A stretch of DNA of 64,000 bases, taken from assembly GCA_037903355.1 (NCBI GenBank), contig JBAJFE010000004.1, positions 1,550,001-1,614,000 of the forward strand, in the 5' to 3' direction. Positions 35,601 to 44,033 of this stretch are shown piece by piece. This stretch comes from Trichuris trichiura (lineage: Eukaryota; Nematoda; Enoplea; Trichinellida; Trichuridae). The notes beneath the pieces are model-generated. The model worked only from the letters and a program-made list of their open reading frames with translations. It made no database searches and was not told where the DNA came from. Position 1 is the first letter of the stretch. Every line of letters starts with the position of its first letter. Position numbers and translations under genes: made by a program.

Positions 35601-36061
35601 GGATTTTCGCTGCAACGAAAATTGAAGAACGGCCTTTCGCCAATTTGAAACCAGCCAAACTCCTCTCTATACTGCTTCAGCTCAGTACCGATTAACTGCA
35701 CTCCACTGTAAACTCGAATTGTGCTATAATTTCGAAGCCATCGCGTACTTCTTGGAAAAGCTATTCCAGCTTCAAAGCGAGCCACGTGACCTCCCTTGAA
35801 ATGAGTGCTGCAGAAGTTGTTATAAATTTCGAGTTCATCTCCGCTGCCCTTTGCGGCTACATTGTTTACGGATATGAAGGAGAGACATTCGTTGCTGGGC
35901 AAGGCATAACCTATTATATCGGCGTTCATTTCGTAAGGACAAGTCTGAGCCTCTATCAGCAATGCATACAGTAAGACGAAACCTGAAAATTCTCGTCTTT
36001 TCGCCTGCAATAAACTAGCGATTCGCGATGAAAGACTGCAAAAGCTGAACACCTTTGTCAT
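32609..36061 (-). CDS. Type I membrane protein: C-type lectin + TSP1 + four EGF modules
   Basis: Exons are 36061-34861, 34605-34489, 33881-33765, 33050-32930, 32873-32753 and 32695-32609, all joining in phase. After a hydrophobic leader (GFVLLYALLIEAQ) comes a diverged C-type lectin-like domain: GGHVARFEAGIAF, FGWFQIGERPFFNFRC and FTELQPCRDAKWSHFACRHY. Next are a thrombospondin-1 repeat (SAWLQWSPWSSTCGIAERFR) and four EGF modules: TCLNNG...CKCLPLFTGPVC, CLHKGKC...CSVGYTGRRC, CLNGGTC...CTPKFTGVLC and CMNDGTC...CKPYFKGIYC. Three of these sit on separate phase-1 exons. Exon 5 encodes a membrane helix (VMFATVIATISLFICCFVGM) and exon 6 a 28-residue acidic tail ending RLAQSGYDSYS. It is probably a cell-surface adhesion or recognition receptor; that role is inferred. 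The lectin domain lacks the EPN/QPD-WND calcium signature, so sugar binding is doubtful. A small extra intron within exon 1 (about 35550-35460) cannot be excluded. Confidence 0.8.
33296..33503. repeat. Intronic inverted repeat (about 39-bp imperfect arms)
   Basis: Left arm 33296-33334 (GTGGGTACTGTAGATGG...) and right arm 33465-33503 are reverse complements with several mismatches, both containing AAATCAAGTTC. They lie in the 714-nt intron between the third and fourth exons of the lectin/EGF gene. The + strand is open across it for 140 codons, but this is judged non-genic. Probably an old miniature inverted-repeat element. Confidence 0.55.
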
Positions 36062-36854
36062 GCTTTACTTTTCGCCAAGGAGAATTCTCTACGCATTTAG
36101 AGCCAATGTTGTACCTTCCGTACCTGCATATCAGCTATTCGCGATGCAATTTTAAAGCGTTTGAAACTGCCAGGTACGATGGGTGCATAAGTGAACATTT
36201 TTTTAGCTGATTTTTTTCCATGTGGAAAACTATCTGCTCACCAATAATGGGGAAGCACGCGAAGAATAAATTTCATTAATACTGTGAAGTTAACGCTACA
36301 GCAGTTTGACAAACCAGAATTTTAACGTTGTAGGTAATTCAATAGGTACATCTTCAGCTACCTGACAACAAAGGAATACGTTCAATGAGCAAGGACAAAA
36401 TTTTGAGCATTGAATACCGTATGCTATTGATGCTCAGGTTTACATCTTAACATCACAAAACTCTTAATACAATGTCCGTTATTCGCACTTCAAAATCAGT
36501 TTAATTATTGTTTTAACTGCTTCAAAGGAAAAATTAGCAACAGCCTAAACCTTATTTGCAAATAGAGCATCGAAAACGTTTATGGACTATACAAGCAGCT
36601 TCGTTAGCAGGCAACAACAGTGCTTCTACCGTGGAGCGTTATAACAATGTAATAATGATGGACAGATGACAGAAAACTGCAACAGATTAAGAAACGGTGC
36701 AGCACTACAACGCAACTCATTTCATGGAAAATTTTAAAAATTACTAAACTAATAAAAGCTTAATTTGGCGAGTTCAAAGATTACTGAACGCTCCTGATAC
36801 TCGTTAATTATTTCAACCTTAACTTAAGATATAAAGGCGTATGGTTTAAGATAT
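36062..36854. other. Intergenic, promoter side of the lectin/EGF gene
   Basis: No coding frame, repeat or regulatory motif could be supported. Confidence 0.4.
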
Positions 36855-37330
36855 TTAAGATATAAACACAATAACACGTAAAGCGACGGTCGCAAAGCTA
36901 ACGAAGACGGTTAGATACGAGCACAGAGTAAGGAACGTACAAATCAGAACTGCAGGAAGAGTCGCTTTTGCTATCTGAACCACTTTTGTTATCTTCATGG
37001 TCATCTGTTGGAGCAGTTGCGGGTCGTCCTTCAACAGTCGCAGGTACGTCGGGCGAAGTCTCATGTCTCAAAGTCGGTGGCAGATCTCTTAAATCTTCCA
37101 TGGTTACGTCAATTCGGGTTAGAAGGCGTAACATGATCGACATCTTTATTGGCTAAGTTCTCCAACGACGTACGAATCGCAAACTCCGGCTTTATTTCGA
37201 ACTACAGCAAAACTCTGGAGCGCTTAGACTACTCGCCGCCTAAAACAAAGAAAATGCTTACTACGATTTCAGAGTAGTCGTTGTAACTTCAAGAAAGATT
37301 CTGCTTTGCGAAAAACACTGACAGCACAGC
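36855..37330 (-). CDS. Unrecognised small gene candidate divergent from NUDCD2
   Basis: A frame from the ATG at 37143 encodes 81 residues. MEDLRDLPPTLRHETSPDV is followed by an acidic/Ser tail (NKSGSDSKSDSSCSSDLYV), a composition typical of real disordered protein. A second coding-like frame overlaps its start: after the acceptor TTTTGCTGTAG, KPEFAIRTSLENLANKDVDH. An exon boundary may therefore fall here. No family is recognised. It is head-to-head with NUDCD2, about 400 bp apart, so a shared promoter region is possible. Confidence 0.33.
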
Positions 37331-37540
37331 AAAACCGAGACGCGCGAAAGTACCGTACCACTTTGATGCTAAGGCGCGTTGCGTACTGTAAGCGCTTTTG
37401 CCGAAATAGTTATCAAAAAAGCAAAGTTAATTCAGCTATTCGTTCGCGTAAAGTTTCGCGGTTTTGTTATCGTTGAATAGGTGTTCATTTGGCATACGTT
37501 TTTGTAGCGTTGAACTTAGCGTTGACGCATAGTTGCCGTT

Positions 37541-38130
37541 ATGTCGAGTGTTGCGAACAACTTTTCCTTTCCCGTCTGTACTACGCCGTGGGGACAGTGG
37601 TGGCAAACGGTCGGCGAAGTTAACATTGAAATTGACATTCCTAAACCGGTCAAAGCGTCGCAGATTGTTGCCAAAATACTTCCGGGAAAAATTGCCTTTT
37701 CCGTTGACGGCCAAGTTTTGTTGGAAGTAAAATGTTTTCTCTGCTTGAGAGAGAGCCTGAATAACTTGTGCTACTTTTGAAAAACAGGGTGAACTGTTCG
37801 CTCCGGTGCATGCGGAAGAAAGCGTGTGGACATTGGAAAAGGGAACTATGTTACGAATTATGCTTTCCAAAGCTAGCAACTCGCGGAGCAAAGGTTGGAG
37901 CTCTCTTTTTGCCGACGGTTCTTACGCGCCTGATGCTTTGACCTACGATAAGATGGAAAAAAGTCTCGTATTGGAGCGCTTCCAAGTAGATGTAAGCATT
38001 TTGGTTCTTTCGTGCACGTACCAAGTCACCTTAACAGCCTTTTTTCTTCTTGCAGAATCCAGCGATGGATTTCAGCGATGCCGAACTTTCTGGAAACTAT
38101 CACGACGGTGGTCCTGACTTACCGTCCTAA
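37541..38130 (+). CDS. NUDCD2: NudC domain-containing protein 2
   Basis: NUDCD2 is a small p23/CS-fold Hsp90 co-factor that stabilises LIS1 and the dynein pathway. Three exons (37541-37726, 37788-37991, 38056-38130) give 154 residues, against 157 in human. The N-terminus PVCTTPWGQWWQTVGEVNIE matches the family's TPWGQWYQTLEEVFIE. The CS fold continues through GKIAFSVDGQVLLE, ESVWTLEKGTMLRIML and DKMEKSLVLERFQ. The end MDFSDAELSGNYHDGGPDL matches FDFSGAEISGNYTKGGPDF. The start ATG is at the family position. An AATAAA signal lies at about 38241. It is noteworthy that its functional client LIS1 is encoded 11 kb away in the same window. Confidence 0.96.
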
Positions 38131-38780
38131 GTTCCCCTATCCCAAATGTTTAATAATGTTTGGTCAACATATAATTTTGTTTAAGCATTACAAGTTGTTA
38201 AAAATCTGTTTTCTGCCTCATCGAAGGGCTTTTAAGCATAAATAAAAACAAACGTTGCAACTGATTGTAAAAATTAATCATAAATCAGTATGTAGTATGA
38301 TTAACGTTCGTACGGGAGCAGTAGAACAGTATAACCTGCGCACACGCCTTCCTCTCGACCAAAGGTTTATGCGATAAGACTAATATCGCCGTGAGTTACT
38401 TTGTCTTGAAAAGCTATTCACCGCAGTGTGATTTAAGCTTGAAAGAAATTATTTGTGTAGAGCAAACATACGAACGAACTCCGACTGGCTCATTAGCTTT
38501 TTTTATTATATAGAAAAAAGATTCTTACAGTTGTTTTGTTTTGGGTAGTTGCGCAGAAAAGCATTCGCTTTTTGCAAATGCCTTTAAACGGCCGCAATTC
38601 GAAGTTAACAGTTACGGGTTATGTCGGTCGAAAAGTATGCGAATGCACTTTACTTGCATACACTCTTGCAAGAACTTTTCGCTTTTAGCTTCTTTTTTGT
38701 TGATGCTTTGAGCTTTTAGTTTAGTACATGTTTGCCCACCGGCTTCTTCTGGTAAAAGAGGCCATTGAACTTAAGAAACA
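38131..38780. other. Intergenic between NUDCD2 and ATG13
   Basis: Holds the NUDCD2 3' UTR (AATAAA at about 38241) and the upstream region of ATG13. Nothing else was seen. Confidence 0.45.
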
Positions 38781-41700
38781 ATGGCAAGTGATCAAGGACA
38801 ATCGGAATTTTCAAGGTTTTGTACGTTCTTCGCAAATCGAATGATCCAAATCGTGATCGAAAGTCGACAAGGGCGACGGGTGCGTACTATGATGCGTCGC
38901 GTTTCTCGAGAGACCGATTGGTTCAACTTGAGCGTCAACGAGTCTCCCGAAGTGACCCAAGTTATGAAGGAGAGCCTTGGCGAACGATGCATGCCGGAGT
39001 TGCACTCCGTTGTACTTGTCATTTCGTTAAGAACAACGAACGGTGAATCCTTAGACTTGGAAATTTGGAAATTGTCCTTGGATGACCAGGTCATTGATCC
39101 GTCCGTCAGCGTTCGCAGTCAATTGTACCATCGTATGAGCGTGATGCTTCGATCAGTGCTGTGCGCCAGTCGTTCTACACCAGTTTATCGACAGTATGCT
39201 GGAAGACAGGCGTCCGACTCGTTTGTTTTGTGTTATCAGATTTGCACCGATCCTCCTCCAATAGAACAACTCGGAGAGGAGGCCAAAAGTTGCCCTTTGG
39301 GTTGCTTGAGTAGTCCTTTTGGCACTTTGCGTTTAACGTTACAATTTCGTACAAAAATGGTGATCAACAATGGCAAAACTCAGGTAACCTTGCATTGCAA
39401 CCTTAATTTTGTTCCCGCATTAACCTACAACATTGTACACATAGCATTTTTCTATAATTTTACGGTTTTGTTCCATGTTGGTCTTGTAGAGTCATGTTTT
39501 CTAAAAAGTAGTTTCTTTCTTTCTATATTCTCTATTTGTCTTGCCGCGCTTTATCATATCTAAGCAAGCTACCAGTTCCGAAGCATTTTAACTAGATTAT
39601 CTCCTTTTCCACACCTTTTTTGAACTTTGTTTCTTTCTTTGTTTCGTAAAAATTATTTTAAGCCTCTAATATAACGCGAGGCTGAAATTCGTCAAGTGTT
39701 GGGCTATGCGTTGTTTCGACCTTCCAGACTCAGTTCAGCGTAATTATGAAATCCTGGTAATGCCAAAGATTTTGCAGTCACATCCTAAACATATTTAATC
39801 GTACTGTAGCTTCCACCCGTCCGCGTTTACAAAGTAAGCTCATCTCTGATTGAAGATATTCTTTAAAATTCCAGAAGCTGTCGAAAACCAAAGCTCAAAT
39901 TTGCTTTTTACTTATACTTTATATGTTCTTAATTATTTCATGGAAAGCAGTTAGTAAGCGTTGAAAGCTAATTTTATTTTTTCTTTTTGTCTCTTTTTTC
40001 TCGCCATTGTTCCCTAACAGTTGTGTGTTGGGATCCTTCATCTTAGCCGTACCATTGTCATACTGTAAATTTGTCAGCCATTTTGTTCTGCCCTTACATA
40101 AGCCTAAATCTAAATATAAAGCGTATATTTTGTCTTAGGCTTAAGTAAGAGCAGAATAATATGACCGGCGTTCCCGCCTCTAAGCGCAGCATACCACGGC
40201 CACGTGCTTGGCAGGAACGAACCTGCATTTTTTGGATGGTGGAACGGTTAAATCACGTGAACCAGGATTTGTATAGGCTGTATGCTAATTTTAAGCAATA
40301 TTATAATTCGGAGTATGAGTATACAGGGAGAATTATGCAACTATGATTATAAGTCTCTCTATACAAAAGCCGCCGCGTAATAATGTTGGCTTTTATTTTC
40401 CAAAATTCATCTCGATTGTTTATACGGTATACTTATGAATTCGTTTAACTAAATGCTTTAACTTTTTGAAGATATAGTGTCTTCGTACGGGACCAAATAA
40501 TTTCATTTTTTGGCTTCTTTTTGTACAAATTTTCTATGTCCCGTTGAAAAAAACTTTTATTAATAAACTGTCCGTAGCTTTCGGGTCAAATTCCGTTTGT
40601 TCTGTATATGTAGAATAAATCCGGAGCTTTCAGGTCATTCGAGACCCGTCATTGATTAGATCAACAACCTAAGACCGCTGATGACGGGTCTCGAATGACC
40701 TGAAAGCTCCGGATTTATTCTACATATACAGAACAAACGGGAATTATCCGTAATAAACTTCTTCATTATGAGAGCATATATGTTATAGAAATGTTTGTAG
40801 TAAATTTGGGCATTTAATCACAGTTTCTGGTCAGCAGAGGTCTGCAGTGTGACCTGGTGCTTGCTTTCAAACTTATGTAATAAAATCCTTTTGAAACTCC
40901 TCCTTACTTATCAGCAGCTCTTGTAATGGGTTGAGCCATTGTTAGGCATGTCAGAAATGATCGTTTGCGAATTTTGAATTTTTTTCGCAGTTCGTATGAT
41001 TCGATAATGGCATATTTGTACCTTCGAATTCGAAATTCTTTCAATCGAGAAATATGCTCCCTTTCCCGCGTGAAACAGCTGCTGGGTAAGCACTTGCACA
41101 TTTTGTCCGAAACAGAAAACTGATGCGCAGGTTATGCAGAGCTTCCTGTCCTTAAGACGCGACGTTGCGATCATTTTAATAGCGGCTTTGTACTTGTATG
41201 AGTCATAGCGGTCATATATTTACCAAAAGTGTTCCTTATTTGACAGCCGATTGTTTGCAGACTATTCGGCGGTTTATTTTCCTAATCGAGTAGTAAATAA
41301 ACAATTGAAAGGTGTCATATAAAGGCTGTAATGGTTTCTTTACTAGTTAAGACGAATAGTTTGCTGCTGCCATATTCGCTTGTACGCGAACTGCCACAGT
41401 GCATGCAGATTTCTCTTTCTCGACGTACGCGTCATCATCTGGTAAGTTTTGACCTTTTGTTTTAAATTTTGCTAGTCTGTATATTCATCTGACCACCTAT
41501 CTTTTTTTTCAAAAAAGCAAATAGTTAATTCGCCAAATTAATTACGTATGCGTTCTATGCGTGCAGTCGCAAAAGTAAAAAAGCCTAATGGCTTAGTCAT
41601 GCATACGCAGTTGATATACAGTAAGCATTTGCATATCTGATCATTTTTTCTTAATGTTGCGCGCTTTAAAAAAATGTGATGAACTGTACTACCGAATAAT

Positions 41701-43374
41701 CCATAGTCGGGTGTTGTGCTTTAACTCAAGTTAAGGCTTAGCCAACATTAGTACAGTACGTATTGCTTATTGGTAATGACGCGACTTTCCAAACTTACCA
41801 TTATAGCGACAACACTTTCGACGCTGCGGTTGGCAGAGTTGTTTGTTTAACTTGTTAGAGCGGCTCTTTGCTAGCGTTTGGGGAAGCGTTTGTTTAGAGT
41901 AAACATTCATCCAGTCGCCTGGTACAAAAGCTGTTCGAAAAATTTCAAACGCAGTGCAGCGATGTTTTGGTTTCACCTTTTCCTCTTTTCCTGATAAATG
42001 CTATTACGGCATTCAGCAGTATTTCATCGTGTTACTTACTTTGTACTTACCGTAAACATGTTTAATAGCGGCTCAGGCTGTTTTAAGTTATTTTGAAAAT
42101 GCGCATCCATTTAATGTACACTTTATATCTTATTTACGAATAACGCGCTCTTTAAATTGGCCTACTTTTTTTTCAATATCAAGTTTCGGTAAGCAGATTG
42201 AATTCTTGCAACAAATACAAATTTAAGGACGCACCCATGCCGGTCATGCTTGGTGTCCAGGGCAAGATGATGACGGATTTGCGCGGTGTGACGGATAGCC
42301 TAAGTTGCGATGATCCGCTTGGTGAATCGGAAGTGAATCGCCAACTGGATTCTTGGTATCCGCTGGCGGAACCTGTGTTTACTAGCAATGCTGAAAATTT
42401 CCCGGTTGGCTGCCGGCTTTCATGCGGAGAAACTTCGGCTCCTCAAGTTACCCCCTTTTTGACTCGCGCTTCGGACTCTGCCGAAGTATCCGCCGCTTCT
42501 TCCTGCGATTCTTCATGTTATCGTACGGATATTTTGTCAGGTGAGACAAGGCAGCTTTTACAAGTGACAAAGATTATCTTCAGAATCCCTTCCTCCCGCT
42601 TTAAGCGAATTTCCAGCTTTGCTGCCGTCGTCGCCTTCGATGTCTATAGGAATTTCGCAGCATGCAGATGAAGCCATTTTTCCCGCGGGCAGTTGTAGTC
42701 ACCCAAGCATACGAGACGAAGAAGAAGAAGAAGAGCATACGGAATATGGTACAACCGTAGGCGCTTTACAAATAGGATCAGAAAAAGTAATAACGTATGG
42801 TGTCCCAACTTCTGAACTCATATGCAGCTTGACTCCTAAGGCATACAAGTTGAGCGTCCCTTGCCGTGAAGACGCGAAACTGTGCGCTACAGTCAATAGT
42901 CCATTAGCGATGGCAACTGAGAGAGTAGTGACGTATGGTGCTCCAACGTCTGAACTTATATGCAGTTTAAATCCAAAGGCATGCAAGTTTGACAGCCCTT
43001 GTCGTGAAGACGTAAAATTAGCTCCCATTGGCGAATGTAGCGAAAGTGAATTGTCTACAGGAGAAGACTCGCTTTCAGACTCGGCCTCTTCGACCGGTAG
43101 CTTTGTTCACGTGGATCGTCGCCAAGTTTTTGCCGCCAGCAGTAGCGCAAGTGATTTGGGCGCCTTTTACCGCGAGTTCAGAACGGCTCCCGCTTGTTTG
43201 GATTCATTCACCGGCGGCCCACCTTTCGAGCTCGGCTCCGACGTTAAGACGCCTTTAACGGGTGCTTCAAGTACCGAAAGTATTGAGGCGCAGTTGAACC
43301 GTTTTTCTCAGATGCAGAGCTCGTTCGATACGTTCTTGGAATCCTTGAAAGCCGATGAAGAAGAAGAAATGTGA
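38781..43374 (+). CDS. ATG13: ATG13, autophagy initiation HORMA protein (middle exon unresolved)
   Basis: ATG13 links ULK1/ATG1, FIP200 and ATG101. Exon 1 (38781-39383) holds the HORMA domain: FSRFCTFFANRMIQIVIESR, ETDWFNLSVNESPEVTQ, ESLDLEIWKLSLD, YHRMSVMLRSVLCASRSTP and SPFGTLRLTLQFRTKM, matching human SDWFNLAIKDIPEVT, MELEIWCLEM and TPVGTITLS. The C-terminal exons are 42197-42540 and 42584-43374 with a 43-nt intron. They encode a Ser/acidic disordered region and the conserved end SDLGAFYREFRTAP...FDTFLESLKADEEEEM, matching human MDLGTFYREFQNPP...FDAFVETLQ. Exon 1 ends in phase 0 and exon 42197 needs two carried bases, so at least one short exon lies in the 2.8-kb gap. The disordered part carries a 46-residue tandem duplication. 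Confidence 0.9.
40059..40175. repeat. Repeat family B copy 2 (inverted repeat)
   Basis: The left end CATACTGTAAATTTGTCAGC and TTCTGCCCTTACATAAGCCT is largely the reverse complement of the right part TAGGCTTAAGTAAGAGCAGA. The outer left end also matches, in reverse orientation, the right end of the copy at 22081-22175. It lies in the large ATG13 intron. A miniature inverted-repeat transposable element is the likeliest explanation. Confidence 0.6.
40593..40740. repeat. Fold-back element, family A copy 2 (60-bp perfect arms)
   Basis: Positions 40593-40652 and 40681-40740 are exact reverse complements over 60 bases, with a 28-base loop. The arms contain CCGGAGCTTTCAGGTC and GAGACCCGTCA, also found with few changes in the element at 43820-44020. 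Perfect arms mean recent insertion or active homogenisation. It lies within the ATG13 large intron, where transcription would produce a long hairpin RNA. Confidence 0.92.
40904..41976. other. Possible nested exons in the ATG13 intron
   Basis: Three coding-like pieces with splice support lie here. On the minus strand, 41976-41799 reads EIFRTAFVPGDWMNVYSKQT and ends CRYN|GTAAGT. Also on the minus strand, a frame from ATG 41174 reads MIATSRLKDRKLCITCASVF. On the plus strand, 41331-41441 reads MVSLLVKTNSLLLPYSLVRE and ends at CTG|GTAAGT; this could be a mitochondrial leader. They may be parts of a nested minus-strand gene plus an ATG13-strand exon. No family is recognised and they could not be joined into one product. 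Confidence 0.25.
42787..43020 (+). repeat. Tandem duplication inside ATG13 (46-codon period)
   Basis: Two copies begin at about 42787 and 42925, 138 nt apart and in frame. Both encode TYG.PTSELICSL.PKA.K followed by PCRED.KL. The copies differ at many silent sites, so the duplication is not very recent but the peptide has been kept. It lies in the disordered linker between the HORMA domain and the C-terminal motif, preceded by a short Glu run (GAAGAAGAAG). Confidence 0.9.
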
Positions 43375-43819
43375 ACACTTTAACTGGGTAAGAAGCGCGC
43401 TAGGATTTTTCGCCATGTCCTCTAGTTGTTAATTCGTTGCGCAGTAAAGACGCTGCGTGTAAAGCTGCGGCGTTATATAGTCCTTCTTTCCTTGAAATGC
43501 GATTTATCAATGTTTTTCCTATTCTCTTCTAAGCAGTATTACCTTCACGCAAAAGTTGGACGCATCTGTCATGCTTGCATGAATGGTACACTGTCATCAT
43601 TACAAATCATCATCATGCCAAGTTGTGGGATGAAGACAATGATAATTTGCCAGTCGCGTTTTGTCATGCTTAAAAAATGCTAGGACAAACAAGAGCAACT
43701 GCAGTGCCCATAAGAACTAGTTAAGCTGCATCTAGCGTTTGAAAAATTTCTTACATACCTTTTCGATAGCTAAGTTATGTTGAAAACATGATGCTTTTGT
43801 ACGGGAGCGTGTGTTTTCA
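43375..43819. other. 3' flank of ATG13
   Basis: No coding feature. Contains the word ATAGCTAAGTTATGTT at 43766-43781, repeated directly at 44018-44033 beyond the fold-back element. Confidence 0.45.
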
Positions 43820-44020
43820 TATTGAAAATTATCTTTATTACGGATTCTCTCCCGTTGTGAAGTAAAACAAAAAGATTTTTCTTTTCTTCCGGAGCTTTCG
43901 GGTCTTTCGCGACCCGTCAACCGGAAAGTTCGAAAGACCCGAAAGCTTCGGAAGAAAAGAAAAATCTTTTTGTTTTACTTCACAACGGGAGAGAATCCAT
44001 AATAAAGATAATTTTCAATA
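43820..44020. repeat. Fold-back element, family A copy 3 (90-bp arms)
   Basis: Arms 43820-43909 and 43931-44020 are reverse complements with only two mismatches, around a 21-base centre. The outer part reads ATCTTTATTACGGATTCTCTC and the inner part CCGGAGCTTTCGGGTCTTTC, the core shared with the copies at 40.6 kb and 7.55 kb. A 16-base direct repeat (ATAGCTAAGTTATGTT) lies at 43766-43781 and abuts the right end at 44018-44033. No coding capacity: a non-autonomous DNA element of MITE/fold-back type. Confidence 0.93.
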
Positions 44021-44033
44021 GCTAAGTTATGTT

